From Coemansia sp. RSA 1804 (Eukaryota > Kickxellomycota > Kickxellomycetes > Kickxellales > Kickxellaceae): DNA of 15,400 nt. The stretch lies in the NCBI GenBank assembly GCA_027578815.1, contig JANBTH010000528.1, positions 1 to 15,400 on the forward strand. Direction: 5' to 3'. Both the position numbers and the translations under genes were made by a program. The notes beneath the pieces are model-generated. The model was not told the origin of the DNA. It saw only the letters and a list, made by a program, of their open reading frames with translations, and searched no databases. How positions within the stretch are numbered: position 1 is the first letter of the stretch; each line of letters starts with the position of its first letter. Positions 7,229 to 15,400 of this stretch are shown piece after piece.

Positions 7229-10200
7229 TCACTTCTTGTCCAGATCAATGTAAATGGCCGGCAGCATACCCGTTTCCTTGGACCCGGTAATCTTCCGTAC
7301 TTTCCACCAACTCTCCGCCACATCGCCATCAACAACACGAACCCTGTCGCCAAGCGAAACGCTCAGCTCGTCATCGTGCTGTGGCTGGTAATCATACTTT
7401 GCGGTGCCGAAAAGGGCCTTTGTCTTGTTCCAGCCGCGGGATCCAGGCGCTCCAAGCGTCTCTGCATACTCCTTTGGGAACCATCCGCGCTTGCCGCCCG
7501 GACGCCAGCCGTCACCGCCCTCTTCGTCGAACTCGGCAAGAATCTCGCCGTACATCCAGCCGTCGCCTGCGTGTGCGCTGAATGCCTCGGCGGAATCCTC
7601 GCTTGGCACCGGGCGCGTCTCAATCAACTGTCCGGTCTCAATTTCCAACTCGCCACCAGCGCTGCTGCCAGCGTAAGGATACAGGGCGCGCACACGAATG
7701 CGCTCAAAGTCTGCAGGCAGGGAGTCTAGCACATTGCTGGTGGTTGCAGCAGAAGCGCCAGCACCAGTATTAGCAGTATTCTTGCCATCGCCACCACCAT
7801 CTGGCTCTGCAACATTAGTAGCATTAGCGGTATTAGTTGCTGTTGTTGCAGTGGCAGCGGCGGCGGCAGCAGCCAACAGCCCAAGGAACGGATTGCTCTC
7901 GTCAACCTGGTCAAGAGAAGCCGCAGACACTTCTTTCGGCTGCAAACCGTCGGCCGGTTTAGCAAAGGCAGTGTTGAAACTGACGCTGCTATCGGGAGAC
8001 TCCGCTGAATCCCCGCCACGGTCGTTGCCAGAAGGGGCGGATGCGCCAGGCTTCTCAGCGTCGCCTTCATCGGAGCTATCGTCGTGGTCCCACTCGTCCT
8101 CGGAGCTGTCATCGCTGTAGTCGATTTCCAACGAGTTGCCAAAGATCGATGTGTAGTTTCCGGTGTCTCCTGGCTCAGATGCCTCGGCTGTCGCTTTAGG
8201 TTGCGCGTGGTTCTGGTTTGAGAATGGATTGCTTGCAGCCGCTGCTGTTGCTGCCACTGCCACTCCCGAAGACATTGACGCCTCGGATGAAGGCCCAGCC
8301 GGGTTGGTCCTGCCAGCTGCCACAGCTGGTGCCTTGCGTTCCTGCATCTCAGGTCTCGACACAGCACTGGTTTCAACTCTGCGCTCATCCCTTGGTTCCT
8401 CCTTGGACTCCGACTGCTGCTTATCAGGAAGACCCAGAGCACTCTGGCGCTCGCGGAACCTTTCTTCAGCCATTTCCTGCAGCAATCTGTCACGTTCCTG
8501 TTTAGTGCTAGCCTTAGCCAGACGCTCCGCAATAGACGGAGCCGACGCTGGCTTGGCGGCAGCGCCCATTGACTGTGGCCCAGCATTGGTTGTGGTTGCA
8601 GCTGCGGGCAAAAACGCCGAAACGGCACCATGCGTGGGCGAGGTAGCAGGTTTCTGCTGCACCATCTCTGTCACTCCAGGTTTCACAGTCGGGCGCTCAA
8701 TACGCCTGAGCCGATCCATCAGCTCCCTGACCTCCTCGCTCCTGATATCCGCCGCACCTGCACAAGCAGCCGAATCGCCCAATCGAAGCTCGCGCATGGC
8801 AGACTTCACATGGCCCAGGCCGCTGGTAACAGACTCAATGCGATCGAGGTTCTCCTTGTGCTTGCTCTCAATCTTTGCAATTTCATCGCCCAGCCGACCA
8901 TTGTCCGAGGATCCAAGCTCCTCAATAGGCTGGCCAGTAAGCGCAGCCATCCGCTCAGCGACTAGTCTGGCGGCGCGCGACTCCATGTCTGAAGCACCCG
9001 CCGCTGCTGACGACGATGACGCAGAACTCTTGCTGTTGCGCTTTGCTGCCACTTCCTTGCGTGCCTGGACCAGGTCGCCTGCAAGCTTCTTGTACTCGTC
9101 GGCAAGCACAGGCATCGCAGCAGTCATCTCGTTGATGTTTGCAACCAGGCGGTCGCGTTTTGCCAGATGGCTCGCCCTATCGCTGCCTCCAGACTTGCTG
9201 CTGTCATCGCCAACAACTATTGGCATGGAGCGGTGGATATCCTCAATCTCACGCTTGATGTCATCGATCCGCCACCGCAGCGTCACCCGCGACTCCGCAT
9301 GCTCCTTATTACGCCGCTCAGCACGTGCCTTGGCTTCGGCAACCTCGTCCTTGCGGCGGCGGATGTCTCGGCGCAACCGATCGATGGTCTCGATGGTCGA
9401 TACGCCAGCCACTCCTGGCGTGCCTGCAGATGGCGACTGCGGCGTGTATGAGCGTGGTTCGGCCGAGTTGCGTCCAGTTGCTGATGCACTTGTACCGTTG
9501 TTGCGGCGACGATTAGCGCTTCTGTATGAATACAGGTCATCGTCGTCATCATTATTATCGTTCTCGTCGACTGTGGATTTGGCTGCTCCAACATCCGTAT
9601 ACGACCGCATAGCACTGCTCGTAGAACGTCCGGGTGTCTGCGACTTGCCAGCAATTATGTCCTTGAACATAAGCTGGCCTTTCATGTCATTAAGCGAGTC
9701 CATGAAGTCCTTGCTACTCCGGGGAACCAAGTCGGCAGGCAAAGTGTCGGGAATCTGAGCACCCGCCAGGCGTCTGAAGATCAGGTGCATGGCAACACTA
9801 AACTCGTTCAGATTCAGTTCGCCTTGGTTATTGATATCCGCAAGCCCCCATATCTTGGCCAGCTCTTGCTGCGACAAGCCAGACTGCGCAAACACCTCGC
9901 GCGCTTGGTCGCCACGCAATACTCCGCGATGCCCTGGATCCCAGCGTCGGAATATTGCCTCGTATTGTGCTCGCTCCGCACCCGCAATCCCCCATTGGTG
10001 CTGGCTTTCGCCTGCTCGGGTGCCCAGCATGTTTTGCGTAAACGATTGCTTCACGCTGCTCAGGGCGCCTGGTGCTGCTCCTGCTCCGCTGGGCGCGATA
10101 TCCGGGTACCGCGTAGCAAACTCTTGCACAGACTCAACCTCATTGTTTCCTCTTGCTGCTGTATCTGCGGCCGTTGGAGTGCTCATCTGGCGCTGCAAAC

Positions 10201-10859
10201 TCTGCGGCGCCATCAACGGTACATCTGTCTGCTGCATGTTCATTTGAGCCACCGGACGCGCCATATTCACATTCATGTTCATGTTTGCATGAACAGGCTG
10301 CGGCATACTCATTTGCATTGGCTGCGACGCCTGCGGAATAGGCATCTGCATCTGCATCATCTGAGGGGCAGTATTAACCGTAGCAGGAGCCGAGGACGAT
10401 TCCACTTCTGCACGAATCTTTGGCGGCAGCGCATCGGGCAACGCTTTGCCACGTATGCGTGACTGGGCTAGAAACATCGCCAGCATGAACTCGGCCATCG
10501 ATAGACTTCCTATACGGCTAATGTCCGATAGCTCCCAAATGCGCCCAAGCTCGCTGACCGGCAGCTTCGATTGCATCAGCACACGCCGTGCAGAGTCCCC
10601 GCTGATACGCGCTGACTCGCCGCCTGTGACATTGCTTTGGAATGTCTTAGCGTACGACAATAGGTCTGCGGCTGGGATGAACGTTAGCGGCGGAATTACT
10701 ACAATTTACACCTTGTCAATTTTGAAAAGCCATCCAGCAAAAGGCAATTTAACAAATGAGAAAATGTTTAACCTTTTGCTCCTCATCGCATTTGCTCCAG
10801 AGGCTGTGCTCTAAAATGCGACGAAACTTACCTTGTTGATTTGGTTGTTGCTGCTGCAT
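7229..10859 (-). CDS. Pan1/intersectin-like EH-SH3 endocytic scaffold
   Basis: Two exons: 10859-10832 (MQQQQPNQQ plus one base) and 10698-7229, giving 1165 residues. The splice restores VIPPLTFIPAADLLSYAK, the usual start of EH domain 1. Visible modules are: EH1 about 15-95 (GRIWELSD, MAEFMLAMFL); a Met/Gln-rich linker 120-175; EH2 about 243-332 (IWGLADINNQGELNLNEF, an intact EF-hand loop); a Pan1-like SKDFMDSLNDMKGQLMF; a basic/acidic Asn-Asp insert; coiled coils about 443-500, 520-565 and 610-680; a charged helix around 731-760; NPF at 833 and 945; an acidic patch with DEW at 877-879; SH3-1 about 1010-1092 (ALYPY...GWMYGE...GWFPKEYAE); SH3-2 1106-1165 (AKYDYQPQHDDELSV...WWKV...MLPAIYIDL). 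EH domains bind NPF motifs, SH3 domains bind proline-rich partners, and the family organises actin-driven clathrin endocytosis at the plasma membrane. No WH2 or long proline run is visible. Pan1 orthology is likely but not certain. Confidence 0.85.
10699..10831 (-). other. Intron 1 of the EH-SH3 scaffold gene
   Basis: Read on the - strand: donor AACAAG|GTAAGT at 10831, acceptor AAATTGTAG ending at 10699, 133 bases. A TTGAC about 20 bases before the acceptor could be the branch site. Joining the exons completes a Val codon and extends EH1 upstream in frame to ATG 10859, which is strong support. Confidence 0.85.
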
Positions 10860-10861
10860 TA

Positions 10862-10873
10862 TCAGTTTTTCAT
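10862..10873 (-). promoter_or_regulatory. Minimal upstream ORF before the scaffold start
   Basis: On the - strand ATG AAA AAC TGA (Met-Lys-Asn-stop) ends two bases before the main ATG at 10859, in a TGATAATG junction. If the transcript includes it, ribosomes would have to reinitiate almost at once or skip it, so it could damp translation. The transcription start is not known, so its inclusion in the mRNA is inference. Confidence 0.35.
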
Positions 10874-12226
10874 GCACCACGTTTCCCACTTGATATTAAA
10901 AGTACGAATTCATATAAAAACACACGCACATGTAAACCTGAAAAGAAGGAATTTAAAAGTAGAATAAAGAATTAAAACGATGAGCAAACATTTAAAAAGA
11001 AGGAAAAAGAAAAGGGGACGACATTACACTTTTTTCCACAGCCAAAAACAACAATCAATCAATCAAGTCAATCAAGCGTTGCCTTCTTTTTGTTGTGATT
11101 GCTATTTTTGGAGATTTACAATCCCCTCAATGAAGCTGGAGCCAAGGACGTTTTACTAGTGACGTAAATTCAAGCCGTTCTGATCTTCTGATAGTCACTT
11201 GAGATCAAGGACATAGTTTTATCAATATCTATGAGTAGGCATCATCACGTTAACGCAATATAATGTATGCGTTTATCACCAAAAAATATCATTCTTATTG
11301 ACAAATAATAAATGTTTTATTTGAAGCTATTCTCTTTCCTTTGTCTTAATTCCATGGGAGGTAAACATCATTCTCACCAACAGAGATAACAAAACAACTG
11401 AGGCATACATCCAGAGTTGTTTTATCTTTTAGCAACAGAATAGGCGTAAAAGTGGCTGAAAAACAATTATTCTTTTGAAATGTTTATCAATGGCGTAGAT
11501 TCTCTAGAATAAACATTTTAACATGAATCTATAATGCAGAAAAGGGGGAATTCTCTTGATCTCCTGTGACTGACTATCTGTTGGCTTGGTTTTTGTTTTT
11601 GTTTTTCAGCAGTGGCTGACTATTGTATATATTTGAAAACAGCTTGTGTGATTTGTAGGAGGATTTCATTAGTAATCTGGAAAAAGATAGTGCCATCTTC
11701 GCATTTAAGCTATTGCATGTGTTATTAGCTACTGCACATTTGCCATTACTAACCATATAGATAACTTTTAGCAAGAGGTTTCTGTCTTTAAAGACGTTAA
11801 TTTGTGCATTGAATACGCATTGCTACAATGTTAAGAACATTTTTTAATTTGAAAGCCTCTTTTTCCAAACCCAAATTGTGGTAGGCTTTTAAACACCAAT
11901 TTTAGTGATTTACATTTGCCAGCCTCCAAGGCGTCAATTTTTCTATTATGATAACTTTTTGGATATTATTGTAATGAGAGGCTTGCTTCCCACGATTAGT
12001 CAAACAATAATGTCCAAAAAATTTGGAAAATGGATTTAACGCATTCAGATAAAAACTGTACAGACACAAAATGAAACAGCTCTTAATTTTAGTGTGTACT
12101 TGAATGGTTATTTGCTTAAATAGTAATGGTAAATTACTTGTGCTGTAAACATATTCTACATCAGATAATGTCTATTTCCTTATCCTGCCTTTATTATCCT
12201 TTAGCTATCGTTCTTGATTTACAATC
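10874..12226. other. AT-rich intergenic region between divergent genes
   Basis: About 1.35 kb separates the scaffold (leftward) and the acyltransferase (rightward). I see no convincing gene: the open frames are short, AT-driven and lack recognisable motifs. Noted elements are a CRE-like TGACGTAA at 11160-11167, a (GTTTTT)n-type tract ending TTTCAG near 11592-11609, and an imperfect hairpin with 17-base arms at 11955-11971 and 12005-12021. Promoters of both flanking genes should lie here. Confidence 0.5.
11955..12021. repeat. Imperfect inverted repeat (17-base arms, 33-base loop)
   Basis: Left arm CTTTTTGGATATTATTG and right arm CAATAATGTCCAAAAAA match at 15 of 17 positions when one is reverse-complemented, with one of the two differences a G-T wobble. 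It lies about 200 bases upstream of the acyltransferase. It may be an eroded mobile-element remnant or chance in AT-rich DNA. Confidence 0.35.
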
Positions 12227-13732
12227 ATGGACGACTTTATCAAGACTGTAAAGTCACAGAGAGTGTACCTTGATGCACTTGACAAGATAACATCGGGAGC
12301 CAACATTGCCTTCTACTACTGGTACGAGAATAAAGAACGCACACCGCAGAGTACTTTTATGCCAGCAACAACATTGGAACAGGCATTCTACAAAACACTT
12401 TGTGAGTTTCCTCTTTTTGCTGGCGCCTTGGTGACGGATTCCAATGGCATGGTCTATGTGCAAGTAAGCAAAGACAATCTAAATATGCCAGTATATACCG
12501 ATACAATTTGCGCTGTTGACTTTGACACAATAAGGAATGCCGGATTCAATACCAAGCTTCTGGGAAAAAATCTTGATCATGCCTGTGATGTCTTAGCGCC
12601 TGCTGGAATCATTGGAAGCGGAAAGCTAAAGCTTGCTAAAGTCCATGTCATTAGACTTGGCGGTAATAGTGGTGTATGCGTGTTTGCCAGTGTTTCGCAT
12701 TGTCTAGTAGACTGCCAGGGGTATTCGTTATTTGTGAAACGCTGGGCAGAGATAAACAGATGGCTTCTTGCGTGCAGCGTTGGAAGAAACGATTCTTTGC
12801 CAGAGAGACAATACATCCATGACCGATTGTTTTTGTCAAAGTACTGGAGGGCAGAGACAGATAGAATTGACCCTGTAACAGCTAATTCAATGGAGAATAA
12901 CTCGACTATTTCAAAATGGATTGCCTGGTTGTCGCCAGAGACGCGTGGGAGGATTATCAAGGCAGTTGCTTCAATGAAAAAGCGCACGATTTGCTACTTT
13001 TATATATCCCAGGAAAAGGTCAGCAAGCTTTGCTCGGATGTAAAGGAGAATGCAACCAAAGGTCAGAAACTCTCGACAAACGACATTTTGACGGCAGCTA
13101 TTGCTTCGCTAATGGTGAGAAACATGCGGATAGCCAATATTGAAGCTCAGGCAAAACCAATTCCTACAATAATGCGGCAAATATTTGGCAAAAAAAGCGA
13201 CAAACAGCAAGAGGCATTGGTGTCAGCAGCAGCAAGTCTACGGCCGCGCGTAACACAGCCGGATGTGTTTGATTACACGGGAAACATGGTGATTTCAAGA
13301 TTAATGACGGTTTCTCTAGGGCTGGTTATTGCAGATCCTGTTCCATCTGCACTTGCCAAGGTAGCAGAATGCATTCGGGGCGCTGTAAACGATACCGATG
13401 CCAAGTATATTTGACAATTTGGACATCTGGCAAACAGAAAACCTGAAGGTTTTGTACATCATATTCTGGGATTGGCTAAATACAAGTACGGGGTAATGGT
13501 AAGCAACCAGACTGCCTTTAACCACTACGATGTTAACTTTGGCATGGGTATTCCTATTCTTGTGCGGCCATCGCTTCTTTCTTTTCCAAACTCAGTTCTG
13601 ATAATGCCATGCCATCCAGATGCAGGTAAAGGTTACGAAATAGTTATGACACTTACTACGGATGTTGCAGCCAAGGTTATACAAGATCAGCATTGGATGA
13701 GTCTGGTGGATAGGTGCGACTACGATATGTGA
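12227..13732 (+). pseudogene. HxxxD acyltransferase (BAHD/Tri101-type) with one in-frame TGA
   Basis: ATG at 12227 opens a 395-codon frame that stops at TGA 13412-13414. The same frame continues without another stop to TGA 13730-13732, so the whole is 501 codon positions with one break at position 396. The N-terminal half shows family landmarks: LEQAFYKTLCEFPLFAGAL and the catalytic motif SHCLVDCQGY, with His158 and Asp162 as HxxxD. The structural motif DFGWG appears as NFGMG at 437-441, beyond the stop, followed by IPILVRPS. A second-domain stretch (GNMVISRLM...AKVAECIRGAV) ends right before the stop. In this family (PF02458-type, for example trichothecene 3-O-acetyltransferase) an acyl group passes from acyl-CoA to an alcohol or amine; the substrate is unknown here. 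The ordinary reading is a recent pseudogene by one substitution (CGA to TGA would suffice). Readthrough or a sequencing error are alternatives. Without the last 105 residues the enzyme should not fold normally. Confidence 0.75.
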
Positions 13733-14502
13733 AGTCTAAGCTATAGGTTTATTTTTAGTAACATTATTGCATTCAATTATAAATTGTATTTAGCACACTT
13801 TTATTATTTTTAAACGCAAATACTTAAAACAGCGGCAGCAGCAAGTTGTTATTGGTGTTGTAACGTTGGTCAACGTATGTTGTGTTTTCCAGTAATAGAA
13901 CATAAAGTACGTAGCTAAAACTGGTAAATGTAATATTGGCTTTCATTCTTTTCAATATCATTACATAATCAAGTTTCGCTTATTGCTTGTTATTTTTAGA
14001 ACTTTTATAACAATGCACAAACAGAAGTTTAACTTAATATACTAGGAAAACATCTTTGAAAAAGCTCTCATAATCAAAAAAAAAATTTATCGTTCCCAAG
14101 GAATGTCAATGGAATGACACCTAATACTTCATCTATGCTTTTATACAACCTAGCAAACAAGTCATAATGCCCGATGGGCGGTCATTGTCTGAATTATATA
14201 CAAACCAGCTGAATTCTATTTTTGTCCAGCGTGAATAAAATAAACGACTAACCGATTGTGTATGATGCTTGTATAGAAATCGTGGACAATTCTTTGTAGA
14301 ACTTTGAGTTTCCAGCAAGCAAACAGAGCATTGCCAGCAATAGGTTATCCTTTAAGAGCTGTCTCTGCATAGAAGTGCAATATATTTTCCATAATACCAG
14401 CCCATAAAAGGTCAGTGCTTTGAAAATATTTGTTCTAACAGGGTTTCAAGAGGAATATAATGAATATGTTATTCGCTGTTAGAAAACCTATAGAAATTAA
14501 TA
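13733..14502. other. AT-rich region without recognisable genes
   Basis: No supported gene. There are A runs near 14077-14086 and small open frames without motifs. It presumably includes the 3' end of the acyltransferase transcript, if one is made. Confidence 0.45.
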
Positions 14503-14712
14503 TTTAGGACAAGCCGTTGCTTTTATACTTTGGCGCTTATTGCCATGTATATCTTATAACATTCTTATTATTATTTTTAGAAATGTTGTGTCAGACACTA
14601 ATCTCAGATCACTACTCCCTGTTGAGGCATGCATCATTACCAGAGCTAATTAATATTTGGTGCTAATCTCAGGTCCTCGAATTGCTCTAAGCAACAAATA
14701 TCTTGTGTAGTA
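14503..14712 (+). repeat. Left arm of the foldback element
   Basis: This arm pairs with 14786-14998 on the opposite strand. It carries the internal direct repeats TAATCTCAGATC (14599-14610) and TAATCTCAGGTC (14663-14674). Confidence 0.65.
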
Positions 14713-14785
14713 ATTATTATCATTTTATGCAAGCGTAATATAATATCTGCTTCTTAATATAATTACATTATCTATGCATCATTGA

Positions 14786-14998
14786 AAGGTAATAAATATG
14801 TTGCTCAGAGCAATGAGTGAGGATCTGAGATCAGAAACTAATATTAATCAGCCCTGAGAATGATACGCGACTCTGTACAATGAGTGATAACCTGAGATTG
14901 GTGCCTGACACTTAACATTCCTACAAAGGATAATAAGAATGTTATAAGCTGTACCGGACAATAAGCGCCAACGTATAAAAGCAACGGCTTGTCCTGAA
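14786..14998 (-). repeat. Right arm of the foldback element
   Basis: Read on the - strand it repeats the left arm, with scattered substitutions and small indels. It contains the counterparts of the internal repeats (CAATCTCAGGTT and TGATCTCAGATC). Confidence 0.65.
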
Positions 14999-15000
14999 TA

Positions 15001-15400
15001 GTAGTTTGATGGGTTTCCTTATAGTAAATAACATACTTTTTATATTCCACTTGAAAACCCATTGAATCAAATACAAGCAAGGTATTATTGGGGTTTGAAC
15101 TATGTGCCTCGCATATTCTGACAATAAACTAATTGTTTGAGATGTTTACAACGATAGGGTGTGTGTTTGCGTGTTTTTGTTATATAGGCCTAATGTTGAC
15201 TCTCATTTTTAACATAATATGACCATGTTAAATCAGAAGCTTTTCAATCTACACCAAATAAATAAATGTTTTAATTGTTTAATTAAACTTGTGAATAGGC
15301 TCGTAGTTGGAAATTTTCATACAGTGCAGATACTTTTCATATTGAAAAATACTCTAGAAACAATGCCCCTTCGTAATCAGATCACGTCATTCAATCTGTA
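15001..15400. other. AT-rich right edge without recognisable genes
   Basis: No supported gene. A TG-rich stretch lies near 15158-15180 and a 12-base palindrome GTTTAATTAAAC at 15278-15289. Neither is tied to a function. Confidence 0.4.

Larger units (their letters stand above)
14503..14998. mobile_element. Foldback/MITE-like element with long terminal inverted repeats and TA flanks
   Basis: The left end TTTAGGACAAGCCGTTGCTT and the reverse complement of the right end (TTCAGGACAAGCCGTTGCTT) match at 38 of the first 40 positions by hand count. Similarity continues with small gaps for about 210 bases per arm, to GCTCTAAGCAACAAATAT on the left (about 14683-14700) and its partner on the right. 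A loop of about 80-90 bases remains. TA occurs directly outside both ends (14501-14502 and 14999-15000), as expected for a Tc1/mariner-type target duplication. Within each arm a TAATCTCAGRTC-like unit occurs twice, about 64 bases apart. No transposase is encoded, so it is non-autonomous. Confidence 0.75.

Noticed and set aside
8163..9758. 531-codon open frame on the + strand antisense to the scaffold gene
   Set aside because: It lies wholly inside the coding exon of a clearly supported protein on the other strand, is rich in Ser/Arg/Ala/Leu as expected of a codon shadow, and has no recognisable domain.
11574..11774. 66-codon minus-strand open frame in the long spacer
   Set aside because: Lys/Asn/Ser-rich composition, no motif, no promoter context; expected by chance in AT-rich DNA.
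13405..13437. 33-base in-frame GT...AG intron as the explanation for the acyltransferase stop
   Set aside because: Too short for a usual fungal intron, and it would delete a conserved-looking segment (YI-stop-QFGHLA) that aligns with normal family sequence.
14844..15080. 78-codon minus-strand open frame overlapping the foldback element
   Set aside because: It coincides with an inverted-repeat arm and crosses the element boundary; there is no transposase motif.
15085..15105. tRNA B-box-like GTTCAAACCCC on the - strand
   Set aside because: The flanking bases do not form a T stem and no A box, anticodon arm or acceptor stem is present.

Overview
The window looks like nuclear DNA of an early-diverging (zygomycete-type) fungus. 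My best guess is Kickxellomycotina, Coemansia-like, but this is inferred from gene content and not proven. The signs are spliceosomal introns with GTAAGT/CTAAT/YAG signals, TATA boxes close to start codons, AATAAA poly(A) signals, an F-box protein of the fungal leucine-rich type, a Pan1/intersectin-like endocytic scaffold, and a membrane-anchored trypsin-fold protein. Genes are monocistronic; there are no operons, tRNAs, rRNAs or CRISPR arrays.

Layout. Positions 1-243 hold the last 80 codons of the large chain of carbamoyl-phosphate synthase (the allosteric MGS-like domain, most like the arginine-specific enzyme). Positions 491-2584 encode an F-box protein whose composition changes sharply along its length: very GC-rich at the front, then CAG and GAT/AAT repeats and an AT-rich tail. 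From about 2.6 kb the DNA becomes AT-rich. Three genes for membrane proteins follow on the + strand. A four-helix membrane protein (copy 1, 3130-3813) comes first. Next is a type I membrane protein with a trypsin-like ectodomain that seems to lack all three catalytic residues (4339-5855, with a tiny first exon). A second copy of the four-helix protein (6397-7167) comes third. The two copies are nearly identical across the membrane core but diverge abruptly at both ends, and copy 1 appears frameshifted near its N-terminus.

On the - strand, converging on copy 2 with a gap of only 61 bases, is a large two-exon gene (10859-7229) for an EH-EH-coiled-coil-SH3-SH3 scaffold of the Pan1/intersectin type. 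It carries its own NPF motifs and a tryptophan-containing acidic patch. Its exon 1 is only 28 bases long and is preceded by a four-codon upstream ORF.

After about 1.35 kb of AT-rich spacer, positions 12227-13732 hold a full-length HxxxD (BAHD/Tri101-type) acyltransferase reading frame broken by one in-frame TGA. The last 1.7 kb has no gene. It contains a foldback element of about 500 bp (14503-14998) flanked by TA, which looks like a Tc1/mariner-type MITE.

I see no joint pathway linking the genes. The most notable items are the single-stop acyltransferase, the mosaic paralogue pair around the pseudoprotease, the pseudoprotease itself, the scaffold's combined Pan1 and intersectin features, and the foldback element.
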